Translations under genes and position numbers: made by a program
The notes under the pieces: generated by a model
What the model was told of the DNA's origin: nothing
The model's database searches: none
What the model saw: the letters and a program-made list of their open reading frames with translations, nothing else
Assembly: GCA_020746835.1 (NCBI GenBank)
Contig: JAGPNK010000024.1
Coordinates: 248,001-312,000 of the forward strand
Direction: 5' to 3'
Origin: Stachybotrys elegans
Taxonomy: Eukaryota; Ascomycota; Sordariomycetes; Hypocreales; Stachybotryaceae
Length of the DNA stretch: 64,000 nt
Shown here: one piece after another, positions 46,961 to 57,460 of the stretch
Layout: each line of letters begins with the position of its first letter
Numbering within the stretch: position 1 is the stretch's first letter

Positions 46961-47762
46961 AACATCGTCTGAGTAGAGTCTACTCCCTAGGATTCCTTCA
47001 CCCACAGAAGGTTTTGTGTGCTCTATCACCCATTGACGCCCGATAGATTAATTGGTTCTCGCAACCTATACCTCCAAGAAACGTGTGGATGTGGCGCCCC
47101 ATTCAAAGAAGGGCATACTGGCTTGGTCCTTGGAATTTCTGCTAGATACCCTGACCTATGATGGTTACGAGACGGCTGTCTGTATCAGCTGTCAATACTT
47201 TAAGCAAGCTTTCGATGGCAGACAATTTCACCCTACCTGTATTGCCTATGTTGCATATCTGGCTCTCGCTTTAATTACGGTACAATACATTGGAGGAGGG
47301 TCTACAGTCGTGCCTCTCTCCTAATCGTTGCAGCAAGCGCAAGGATATAATGATAGCCTCTTCGTCAAGAGAAATCCTGAAGCTTTGCACCTCGCTGCTT
47401 CCATGCTCCTGGGCTGGTGGCGATTTTCTGAATGGTACTCTCTGGTTGATGACTCATGAAGAGCAGACATGTCATCTCTCCAGCCGGGCGTGGACGGTAC
47501 AAGAGCGATTTCTCTCCTCATGGGCCATCTACTTTTCTGAACAGCAAATCTTTACTGCTGTGCAACGCACGACGTGTGCGAGGCATTCCCAACTGGATCG
47601 ATACCCTGGCAAGCCGACGATTCGTTAATTCCATCAATTCGCAAACTTGACGCCTGTAAAAGCTGGGGGATGGTAGCGGAAGCATATTCAGCAACCACAC
47701 TGACAAAAGACACGGATAAGCTTGTCGCCCTTGCTGGTGGCGCTGACAAAATTTCTATTTAA
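46961..47762 (+). pseudogene. HET-domain relic 3, C-terminal half
   Basis: Scattered plus-strand frames agree with the part of a HET gene after the first blocks: SLFVKRNPEALHLAA (47360s), then HLSSRAWTVQERFLSSWAIY with FSEQQ (47476-47550, equivalent to the conserved RAW--QE--L------F---Q block) and WGMVAEAYSATTLTKDTDKL followed by VALAGGA (47668-47740). These belong to the common WG-HET type. The LSY and ICI blocks are not recognisable. Several frameshifts; dead gene. Confidence 0.6.
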
Positions 47763-48583
47763 TTAATGACCAGTACTTAGTTGGCCTATAGCGTCCGAAT
47801 CTGATTCATTAACCTCTATAGCAGGTTCACAGGAGGGGGGCATGCGTTCCAGGCCAAACCCATGTCTTGCTCCAACTTGGTCTTGGCTATCACTCAACCG
47901 GATTGGAGTAACTGACATCTCCGGTCGATGCGGCTCCAAGTGCAATCGTCTCATTGAAATTGCGGAAGCGGAGGTAGAGCTAGCGACATGAATCCGTATG
48001 TGCAAGGCTCTGCCCTTATTCAGTGCGAGGTCGACTGAAACACGCCTTTTGGCTCCTGAAAACCACATATTCTTGGGATGATTGGAGGCGATATCAAATT
48101 ACGCTTGAAGAAGGTGAAGCTGGATTCACCGATTCTGACTCAAATGGCAAATGCCTAGGCATGACTCCTGACATCATTGACTCTCATTGTGTGGCGAGAG
48201 ATTTTTATACTGCGAGTGACAAGTTCAGTTAGAAGCGTTGATAACAAAGAGAAAACTATTCCATGAATATCTTGTGCTTCAAAATACAATTACACCGAGA
48301 TATTTGAAAGGGTAGGTTATCTCATAGTTAAGAGTTCAGAACCAATGATGTGAAAAGAGAGATGAGAGATGAGGGGATATTCCAATACAAGATTTAGTTA
48401 TTATGTAATTAGTTAAATTAAATGTCAGTAGGGCCGCTTTACGAAGCAGCTTAGCTAACGCCTTCCTGAAACTTTAGATTTCACGGTTGCAATGGGTCGG
48501 TGCATTCCCCCAACTATTGCATGTTGGATATCAGTGTTTGCGAGCCTATGGTTTCTAAAGAGGCCTGAGCTTACTTCCCATGT

Positions 48584-49021
48584 ATGGATTTTGGGGTCAG
48601 GGTCGACCTTCATGTCTATCTCGAATTCGAAAGTCGCTTGTGCGCCATAGACGTACTGGACTACAACCCCCTCGTCATTTATCACAGGCGTCGTGATGCT
48701 GATGTATTCGGCATCTACCAGCTGTTGGAGAACATTGCCTTCCTAACAGTAAAAGGAGTTCTATCCAGGCGCGGCCTTGGCAGATGGTCCGGCGCCTACG
48801 TGTCGACTATGTATAAAATCGCCCATCGTGCCTTGTTCCTAGGCATCGTGTTTAATTTTGCCCGCCTTATGGGAGAAGCCCAGCTCTTCTTCCGGAAGAA
48901 GCACGTTGATGGGGTGGAGGTTACCGAGGAGGAGGCGGAAGGGCGACACAAGGGTATGTGGACTGTATTCGTCCTTTTTGGCCTGGTTGCCCATCGGATG
49001 GCATCTCTCCCGCTGCACTGA
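48584..49021 (+). other. Open frame of unknown nature, possible membrane-protein remnant
   Basis: A 145-residue frame has two moderately hydrophobic stretches (KIAHRALFLGIVFNFARLMG and GMWTVFVLFGLVAHRMASL) separated by an acidic loop (VEVTEEEAEGRHKG). This arrangement resembles a pair of transmembrane helices, and the text is not obviously a shadow frame. There is no recognised family, no clear start, and downstream text in another frame (MGIRSLADFVADLSK) may belong to it. Low certainty that it is a gene. Confidence 0.3.
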
Positions 49022-49315
49022 CGACGGCGTGCCGGGCTTTAACATGGGTATCAGGAGCCTTGCAGATTTTGTGGCGGACCTTAGTAAGACCTCTTCGCTC
49101 TGGGGTGCTACTAAGGATGCAATTTGAAAAGTCAGCCTTCTTCTAGATACGATTTCGATATGAATATGTCCATTAGCTATAGCAAAAAAATCTTAGAGAT
49201 ATCAAATACACTCTTTCATTTATTTCTATTCTTTTAGTTCAGTAATATACTTACTTTAGGCTCTCTATATTATGACTACCCTTGGCATCTTATATTTAAT
49301 TTGTAGAGGTTGCCG

Positions 49316-49543
49316 TTGTAACCTTTTGCTAGCAAGGCAGGACAACTAAATCTGTTGGTTAGAAGAGGCAAATGCTGCCAGGTGTATAGCAACCACAATG
49401 ATTGGATCGCTTAGGTCAAATAAGCGCTGTTGCAACCTTTCGCTGGCAAGGCAGGACGGCTAAACCTGTTAGTTGGTAGCGGCAAATACGATCAATTGAA
49501 TAGCAACCACGATTATTGGATCGCTTGGGTCAAATAAGCGCCG
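49316..49543 (+). repeat. Tandem duplication, unit 114 bp x 2
   Basis: Unit 1 (49316-49429) and unit 2 (49430-49543) start TTGTAACC and TTGCAACC and share GCAAGGCAGGAC, ATAGCAACCAC, ATTGGATCGCTT and GGTCAAATAAGCGC in order with constant spacing. Many differences are C/T or A/G. It lies about 0.5 kb upstream of the membrane-protein gene at 50033. Confidence 0.85.
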
Positions 49544-49599
49544 TGTCCACTTTAGCTGGAAAGTTGCAGACGTTTCATAGGGCGTCCTATTTATGGCAT

Positions 49600-49765
49600 C
49601 GGTGTTTAGTGCAGCTTTTCTGCACGTGTGAGGGACTGCGGTTATCTTTGGGGGCCATTTAATCGCGATAGGCAGCCTTTGGTCTGTTTGGTATAGCTTT
49701 TATGCATGTATTAGGGGCTGCTGTCATCTTTGGGGGCCAGTCATTCGTGATAGGCAAGCTTTGGT
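49600..49765 (+). repeat. Tandem duplication, unit about 82 bp x 2
   Basis: Unit 1 (about 49600-49681) and unit 2 (about 49682-49765) share AGCTTTT, TGCA(C/T)GT, ATCTTTGGGGGCCA and GATAGGCA in the same order. The second unit follows the first directly. It is unrelated to the 114-bp pair beside it. Confidence 0.8.
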
Positions 49766-49948
49766 TTATAATTGACAGAGGGCATCATACAAGGTCAGAC
49801 AGAGACAAGATGTAACACGAAATGTTACTTTAGCCCCCACGACTGTTTTTAATTAAGACTTGATCTGCCAAAGAGCTCAGCCTAACTTGAGGCCCTTTTG
49901 CACAATGGCATAGGCTTGATATTATTACCACTTGGTCGAAGGATGGGA

Positions 49949-49956
49949 TATATAAA
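49949..49956 (+). promoter_or_regulatory. TATA-like element before the membrane-protein gene
   Basis: TATATAAA lies 77 bp before the ATG at 50033, in good position for a promoter of that gene. Confidence 0.45.
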
Positions 49957-50032
49957 GACTTGGTAATCGGTCTGATGTTTTCAGACTCCTTGTAAATGAT
50001 AGCAAGCACTTAGCATTTCATCAACGCCCACC

Positions 50033-52436
50033 ATGACTGACACTTCGTATCGGGTTCATCTTGGTATCTGGACTAACTGGTCCTATGGTCCTGTTCTCGG
50101 CAAGACTCTTACCGTCACACGTGCAGACGGAGCCCTCATTATTGCATTCGTTGCATTCTTTGTTGCTACCGTCGGCTCTCAGCTTTGGCGCATACTGTGC
50201 TTCTCTTTGCATAACCTCTATTCAACTTCCGAAGCCCAGGATGCCGTCTACAACCAGAGACAGGCTGTTCTTCGCAACTCAGGTAGCCCTGTCAGCGGCT
50301 TCTGGGAACTATTGCAGCTGGTTCTAGCATGGAACAAAAAACCGACTCGCTCCCTTGCTAGGCTCCTCCCGCCTTTGCTCTGTGCAGTACTGACAGCATG
50401 CATCATGGTTACTGCGTCGGGCTTTTCATCCAGAATATCTCTGGGAAACGACGTTCTCTTGGCAGGCGATCAGTGTGGACTAACCTCTAATGATAACCGA
50501 ACGATAGAGGAATGGCTTCAATACATAGGGCCATATCACACCCAACTCTTGGAGGCTGCAGCCGACTATGCGCAGCGATGTTACGACAGAGATTCGGATG
50601 CTGGCTGCAACACATTAATGCGCAAGTCTCTACCAATTACTACAAACTCGCATGCAAACTGCCCCTTTGATGACTCGTTGTGTCTGTCTGCCGACGACAA
50701 CATCTACCTTGATAGCGGACTTCTCGATTCCCACGTGGACCTCGGCATCAACTCTCCCCCTAGCTCGAGGTTTCAATATCGGCAAACGTTGCACTGTGCG
50801 CCACTTGTCACCGAAGGCTACAAATCCAATGTTACAGGCACTGCCAATCGGACCTACACACGTTACATGTACGGGCCATGGATTGTGCCAGATATCAGGC
50901 CAAATTGCAATTGCTCTCTTGCAGTTCCCCACGACATTTTACAGCCAGAAGAGAAGGAGTTTATAGAAACTTCTAGCACGGGATACAAGCTTGAGTAATC
51001 AGACATTGCAGGTTCCCCCCAAGAAGACGTCGCTGACAAGATTCAAGTTCCACGAATGCCATTTACCTGAATAACTCTCTCATGATGCATACGTCGGCGT
51101 TTGTACCCATAGACGAGTTCAACCGGACAGACGGCCATGTCCAGCTCTTTTTCCTCTCTGCCAACTCGATAGCCTTTATCCAAGAATCTCAGGATCTGTG
51201 GTATAGGGCTGCAACTCCCGTGCGAGTCAGAGGCATAGCCGCGAACAGCAATGAAACCACAGTCGCCAGGACATTATGGCAAGCAGACGAACCGGCATGG
51301 CCAATGGGTTGCATGAGTCAATACCAGATTTGCAACCCCTCCTACCCGGGCGGGGATAAATGCACCCAACTCGGTAGCATTTACGATGCCTATGAACAAA
51401 CTAAGCGGTTGTTTGGGGGAGATCCCGGGTTTCTTATGTACTGGTTCATGACTATACTCGGCCAATCTACTGGTGTGACGGACGTGACGAGGCTCTTGGG
51501 CATCAAGTCACTGACCTCACGCTTCAGCCTTGCCGGAGTTGACCTGCAAGGACCCCTTGAGCCGAACCAGTGGCACCTCGACGTCAACAGTTGGTTCTCA
51601 ATTACGCTAGCGGCGCTGCAGCTACGTCTGGTCAGCACTGCTGCTGGGCCCTCGAGGCATGATGCTGGCTTTCTCAGCGTCATCACCAGACCTAAGACCG
51701 AAGAGCAAAAGAGGATGTGTGATAACCAGGTACATATACTCTACAGCACATAGTATTTGGCCTATACTCACCTGATGCATAGATTATCCGCACCACCGAA
51801 TACATATCTTTCAGTGTGTTTGGCCTCTCGTTTATCCTTGCATTTGGAGGGTTCGTCATTCTGGTGTCGTTTGTCATGGATCCGCTCGCCAACCGCATAA
51901 GCAATTATCTCAATCGAAACCCATATGCCAACATTGAATGGCGAGCAACTCAAAAGCTACATCTTCAACGGTTAGCTCACGAGGGAATCGGGTTCGGGCA
52001 CTGGGGTAATGGCTTCATGGACGTCCCGGTTACTCTGCCGAAAGAGAGCTTGGCTGTTCTCGACGCGATTAACCCAAAGGTACCACGGCTTGTTGACTCT
52101 ACTTGTGATTCTCCAGGATCCCTGCACGGCATGGGCAGCAGCAACAATCAACAAGTAAGTGACGAGCATGCCTCGGTCCGCGACAAACAGGCTGCAGACA
52201 CTTCCAGGTCCTGTCCGGATCCAGAGTCTGCGAGTATCGCGAGTATCCCCAATGCTATGGGAAACCAGTCTCCTATCTCTTCCTTCCAGATTCACTCCGC
52301 CGAGACTGGTTCTACAGTATTTGTCGGAGCATATCAAGCCAACCTTGCTCGCATATCACATGAGTCACCGGTACAACACGATGACCGCGTCTTGGAGGAA
52401 GAGAGGGGGGTTCGGAATGGTGCAAACTATATTTGA
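50033..52436 (+). pseudogene. Large fungal membrane protein of unknown function, probably broken
   Basis: Three long segments fit one protein of a fungal family I recognise only as uncharacterised. Segment 1 (50033-50998) opens LGIWTNWSYGPVLGKTLTVT and has a membrane helix at residues 35-55 (IIAFVAFFVATVGSQLW) and another near 110-130 (LLPPLLCAVLTACIMVTASG). It is followed by a Cys-rich extracellular-looking part with N-glycosylation sites. Segment 2 (51082-51729) has LFFLSANSIAFIQES and ends at a donor GTACAT. After a 53-nt intron, segment 3 (51783-52436) starts with the last membrane helix FGLSFILAFGGFVILVSFVM and a cytoplasmic Ser-rich tail. Between segments 1 and 2 there is TAA (50996-50998) and a one-base frame change near 51045. 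No intron fitting both frames was found, so I call it broken; a misread junction remains possible. Confidence 0.65.
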
Positions 52437-53206
52437 TTCAGGAGACTTAGTGGTTATAGACCCGTGGGAATTGATATTCTGGTACAACGGCATCTCCGAT
52501 GCGAGAAAGGATTTTATTACAATCCAAACAATATTATGTTTTCTGTGTTAATGCCATTTCATTATCCTGACTATAGGGTGGTAGTTCTGCTAACCCTATG
52601 AGATGTAATTCCCTTTTAGAAATATAAAAGTATGGTGTATAATTTGGATAAAAAAAACAACCAGTAGACCGAACGTGTAACGGCTTTTGGGTAGTTCGTC
52701 CCTGGGACGATATGGTAAAAAGGCTTTTAACACTATAATACAATGTTTTGTTGATCAGCTCCAGGACCTGTCATTGCTGCCTACAAAACAGGAGAAAGCT
52801 ACGAGTGTACTTGGAGCCATCAACCCTGATGCCTCTGCTATTTCAGCGCAGAGATCTTCTTCTCGTCTCTCTCGCCTCCGCATCCTCATCTTCACCATTT
52901 ACGCTATCATCACTAACCCTAAACGAACTATGTGTAGCAAAGCCTACCCCTAACCAGCTCGCCAACTCGCCAGGCCGCGCGTCAGAGCTACAAGTCGCTT
53001 AACATGACAAGGATCAGCTTGGTACCTAAGGAATGAATAACGTTGAACAGGAGACTTGAGCTCGCATTTGCCCCACATTGAGATCCACGGGTGATGGCCC
53101 CTATTAATTTCTGTTATATAGACCGGAAGTATCCAGTTTCACGTTGAATTTCGGAATACGTGAGCACTGCGAAAAATCCTGATGAATCGGGAATGCACTC
53201 AAAGCA
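52437..53206. other. Intergenic, no supported gene
   Basis: About 0.77 kb between the membrane-protein gene and the regulator relic. Short open frames show nothing recognisable. Confidence 0.45.
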
Positions 53207-54522
53207 ATGGCACGGAAAGGCACATAGAAGAGACGAAGTGGATGTGTAACCTGCAAGTAAGTGCTATCTGCACATGATGAGACGTGCTCATTTTCAGAAA
53301 ACGGCGGGTCAAGTGCGACGAAGCGCGCCCGGTATGCAGACGATGTCATGTCGGAGACCGGTCCTGCACCTATCTCGAACCTCCGGCAGGCTTATATTCC
53401 TGGCAGTATCTCCTGCAAGCTGGACAGCACATCTTGCCGCCTCCTGCCACTCTGCCTCAACGCTACACTCGGACCCTAGACTACTTTTGTTGTGTGGTGG
53501 CACCAGCCCTCGATGGGCAGCTTGGTAACACGTTCTGGAGAGAGCCAGTGATGCAGCTTATAACGAGTGAGGAGGCAGTGATGCATGGGATGCTGGCCAT
53601 CAGTATGCTCTACGAGGGCTTCAAACCGAGCTGGAAGAATGTACCGGATGATGCAGCGTTGAGGCACTATAATCACTCTCTGCGGCTTGTTGCAACCGCC
53701 AAGCTACAGGATGGTGTCGTCGTTATCATATCGATCCTCTTCATAGGCATCGAGTTTCTTCGCTGAAATACAGAAGCTGCGATAATGCATTGCTGGCATG
53801 GTATCTTGATGTCGAAATCGAGAATTGCTCAGGATCGGACGGTGCTCGCGATGCTTCGCCACCTCAGCATTTCCCATACTTTTTCTCTACGGGCGGTGTT
53901 CCTCTTCCAGCCAACGAACCGCGCAACTCTCCATATGAGAACACATTAGCTGCGGCTTTTGAAATGGATGAGCTCATGGGCCGAGCAATCCGACTAGTGA
54001 CGCATACAGACTAGGTGAGCATGCGTCTATGCCATTGGCACTTGGAGAGCACGGGAAGTGCTACTGCAAGTCCTCGGTGCATGGATGACTGCATTTGGGG
54101 CACTTTCCGGGGACAAAGGCGGTAGGCCCTTGATGCTGATGAGGTTCCTCGTCTGCTGGATATGGGTCAGTATCGCGCCAGAAAGAGAAGAGACTTCCAG
54201 CGATGCGTTTCGAGCAGAGTTTATGCAGATTGTAGAGCTGGCCAACAACCCTAAGGGGTTGAGGACGAACTTCACATTTGATATGGGCATGGCGCCGCTT
54301 TTGCATTTCGTCATCAAGTGTCGCCATCTACGCGTACGCTTGGAAGCGTTGGAGAAGATTCGAATGATGGGAAATTCGAGGGAGTCACTGTGGGATACGG
54401 CAACCATGTACGTTATAGGGAAGTGCATTATTGAGAGAGAGCATGGTATTCCTGTGACACCAGGCATGTCCGCGGAAAGCAAACTCCCCGAACGACAGCA
54501 GGGTTCGAGACTCTTATGTTGA
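53207..54522 (+). pseudogene. Zn2Cys6 fungal-specific transcription factor, several stops
   Basis: The ATG at 53207 opens MARKGT, then TAG (53225-53227), then KRRSGCVTCK to a donor GTAAGT. After a 41-nt intron (53257-53297) the frame gives KRRVKCDEARPVCRRCHVGD and RSC. The joined cluster is CVTCKKRRVKC...CRRCHVGDRSC, a textbook Zn2Cys6. The middle part has LDYFCCVVAPALDGQLGNTF and ITSEEAVMHGMLAISMLYEG, stops at TGA (53764-53766), and the next text (NTEAAIMHCWHGI) continues in the same frame. After another shift come GALSGDKGGRPLMLMRFLVC, NFTFDMGMAPLLHFVIKCRH and LWDTATMYVIGKCIIEREHG to 54522. It reads as a full-length regulator with at least two stops and one or two frameshifts. Confidence 0.75.
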
Positions 54523-54979
54523 GGGGGTTCCCGATCATCCCGCGGTGGTTTCTCGGCGCAAGATCAATTTATTTGTTCGTAAAGGGGCTATCATTACGAA
54601 GGAGACGCACTGGATAACGCTGAACACTGATTAAAAATAAGAATGCTCAGTTGGACAGGAATTAGCATTTCTGGCGATTGCTCGCGTTCTTGCCCTGAAA
54701 CTCTTTACCAGGGGGTATGGAAGGATGCTGGCATTTGCTGAGGAACAATAATATCGTATCGACTTGTTTGCTGTAGCTAGAGCGGGCCGAGTGCGAGGAC
54801 GAGATGAGACAACTCCAGCGGAGGCTGTGCAAGCTTAATGCCGCGCACACGCTGGGCGTATTCCCGCAGTATAAAGAGGCCATCAGAAGACAGAGATTCT
54901 TGACTCTGATCATAGGCATTCTCACCTGCTTGCACTCTTCACTATTCCCATTTTCTGGATTATAAAGATCATTAAGACC

Positions 54980-56848
54980 ATGAAGCCTTGGCCATCCATC
55001 GTCGGCGTTATCGCTGCTCTCACACAGCATAGAAGAGTCCCTTCAGGGGCTGGTCTTGCAGGTCCGGCATTCATCGTACCAAGTCCCTTAGAGGTTCCGA
55101 ACCACTTTTTTCCGCAGCCGAAGCTTTTCACAGCTCCATTACCAACTCGGCCACCATCCAAGCCAACGAAACAGCATGGGCTGTCGCTGTCTTCTCCACA
55201 TCCGACAATGAGCCATTGTACGAGAATTACTTTACTCCGGAATACGATGTTGGTGTACCTAAAATCAACAAAGATTCCGTGTTCCGCCTTGCGAGCGTAT
55301 CAAAGGTTTTGAGTGTCTGGTCATTTTTGATTGAAGTGGGAGATGAACACTTCAATGACCCCATTACACGTTATGTGCCTGAACTTGGCGCGGTTTCCAA
55401 CATCTCAGCGACTGGCGTAGTATACGATGACATCGATCAAGTACGCTGGAACGAGGTCACGCTTGGCCAGCTTGCTAGTCACCTGGCTGGTATTCCACGC
55501 GATCGTGAGTGACCACCATACCATGGAGAACCAGCGTTGACCATGTAGCTGCTCAAACGGACATGTCTGCCGAGTTGGTGCCTCAGCAGGCCATTGCACT
55601 TGGACTACCTCCCCTCAGTGAGGACGAGATCCCTAAATGCGGAGTCACAGGTCTTCTCCGCACATGCAGCCGTAGTGGTAGGTCTGAGGAATTTTTTTTT
55701 TTGAGCTCACTGACAACGGCAGAGATGATATCGCAATTGCTAAAGCAGCACCCCATCTTTCCAACTGGACACTCCCCAGCCTACACAAATATGGCCTACG
55801 CGCTTCTTGGATTTGCCCAGGAAGCCATCACTGGCACGCCCGTCAGCGAAGCTATTACCAGCAATATTCTTTTCGCCCTCAACATGACTTCCAGTAGCTT
55901 CTCAAGAAAGCCTGACAGTGGAGGGGTAATACCAGGCAACGAATCTGTCGTCGGATGGGATTGGGATATGGGGACTATCAGCCCGTCGGGTTCATTGTAC
56001 GCTTCGACAGCAGACATGGTCAAAGCTGGGCGCGCCATCCTTGGATCAAAGACCATGACGCCGGCACAGACACGAAGGTGGCTGCAACCGATGAGTCAAA
56101 CTGGCGTTCTCGGATCAGCGGTCGGTGCGCCGTGGGAGATCCGACACCTTATGATTGGTGGACGACTGACGCAGCTTTACACAAAGCAAGGCGACACAGG
56201 AGGCTACCGTGCAGCGCTCATCTTGTCGCCCGAGCATGATATTGGAGCCGTTATATTTTCTGCTGGACCGATTGAGTCGAATTCGGCAGCTGTGAGGGAA
56301 ACATTGATGAATGCAGTTGGAAAGGCCGTTCTTCCAATGGCCGAGACGCAAGCTCGCGTCGAGGCGCGCGACAAGTTTACAGGAACCTTTACCGATGAGA
56401 CAACCAACAGCTCTGTGACGATCGAAGTTGATCACGCTGTCCCAGGCCTGGTGGTGAAACATCTTTTCTCCCAAGGCGTCGAGGTTATCGGGCCAAGTAG
56501 CCCGTTTATTCAAATCTACGGCGCAGGACAGTCTGCTCGTCTCTTTCTCACAAGTCTGAAGACTTTACGAAATACAGAAGATGGAAAAGATACATATGAA
56601 TCCCGGTTGGGGTTCCGGGCGACCTTTTCAATGTTACAGGCACAATGGACGAGGTACAAGACCCGGGTTTGATGCAGTGGACCTCGCTAGGGGCGCCGAC
56701 ATATGGAGCGAGAACATTAGATGACTGGGTGTTTGAAATGGGAGAAGATGGGAAGGCGAAATGTGTCGATGTGAGGATGCTAAGGCTGAGGATGCAATAT
56801 TGCATCATGTACATCTTAGTTGCTGTTTATAAGAGGAAGCAGCAATGA
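54980..56848 (+). pseudogene. Secreted beta-lactamase-fold serine hydrolase, frameshifted
   Basis: The text follows fungal beta-lactamase-like proteins (PF00144). A leader (MKPWPSIVGVIAAL, 54980) and PAFIVPSPL are in one frame; SEPLFSAAEAFHSSITNSAT onward is in another, so a frameshift lies near 55090. The main body has the SxxK motif in FRLASVSKVL (55294-55305), the YxN motif YTN (55782-55790), and GWDWDMGTISPSGSLYASTA. Introns at 55505-55548 (44 nt) and 55678-55722 (45 nt) restore the frame. The last part changes frame near 56620, where DLFNVTGTMDEVQDPGLMQW resumes and ends at 56848. The remaining middle frame is long and well kept, so decay may be recent, or the two frame changes could be sequence errors. 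Known homologues hydrolyse esters or lactones or act in polyketide pathways; the substrate is unknown. Confidence 0.7.
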
Positions 56849-57460
56849 AAGTCAGATGCGGAACGCGAACACCATCATACCGACCTGGAGTATTGTAGTG
56901 CGAACAAACGCTGGGCTCTCCTGTACATTATGCTGCATTGAGAGGTGACAACGAGTATCCATTGTGCTAGCGAGTAATTGATCCTCCCAGTTCCGGATGA
57001 TTCACCCTTTTATTTCTCTGCGAAGATTGGGCTGAGATTGCAACTCTTTTGGCGGCTTGGCCTCCCGACCATATCCTCCAAGCCCAAAGCTCCATCATGC
57101 CAGTATAAGTCATGTTCAATAACATGTCGATGCAGGAGCAAACCTGGGACGGTAACCCAAAGAGGGCCTTTTTAAAGCTATTAGTTTATATTCTATTAGG
57201 GTATATAAATAGGAAATCCTATATGTATAGATTATTCTAACCTACTAAGGACCTAGTCTCCATGCTTATAACGGTTAACTATGCCCTCTACTTATTGGCA
57301 TGTCTTAACTACAAAGACTAAGGTACAACGGCTACAGTACTCTCTTTGGTCAGGCCTAAGGCTGTAGGCAACGCTCTATTAGCAGTCCATGCACCAGATT
57401 GCGGCGCAGGTGTTTGCATTATTCCAATGATTAAACGGCTCTATCCTACAGTCTCTAGCT
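56849..57460. other. Intergenic, partly AT-rich
   Basis: About 0.6 kb. The stretch 57175-57300 is AT-rich with TA-rich words. The 5' end of PKS relic 2 is lost within or at the right edge of this interval. Confidence 0.4.

Noticed and set aside
50999..51045. Intron of 46 nt (GTAATC...ACAAG) joining segments 1 and 2 of the membrane-protein gene
   Set aside because: It does not place the downstream sequence in the frame used by segment 2.
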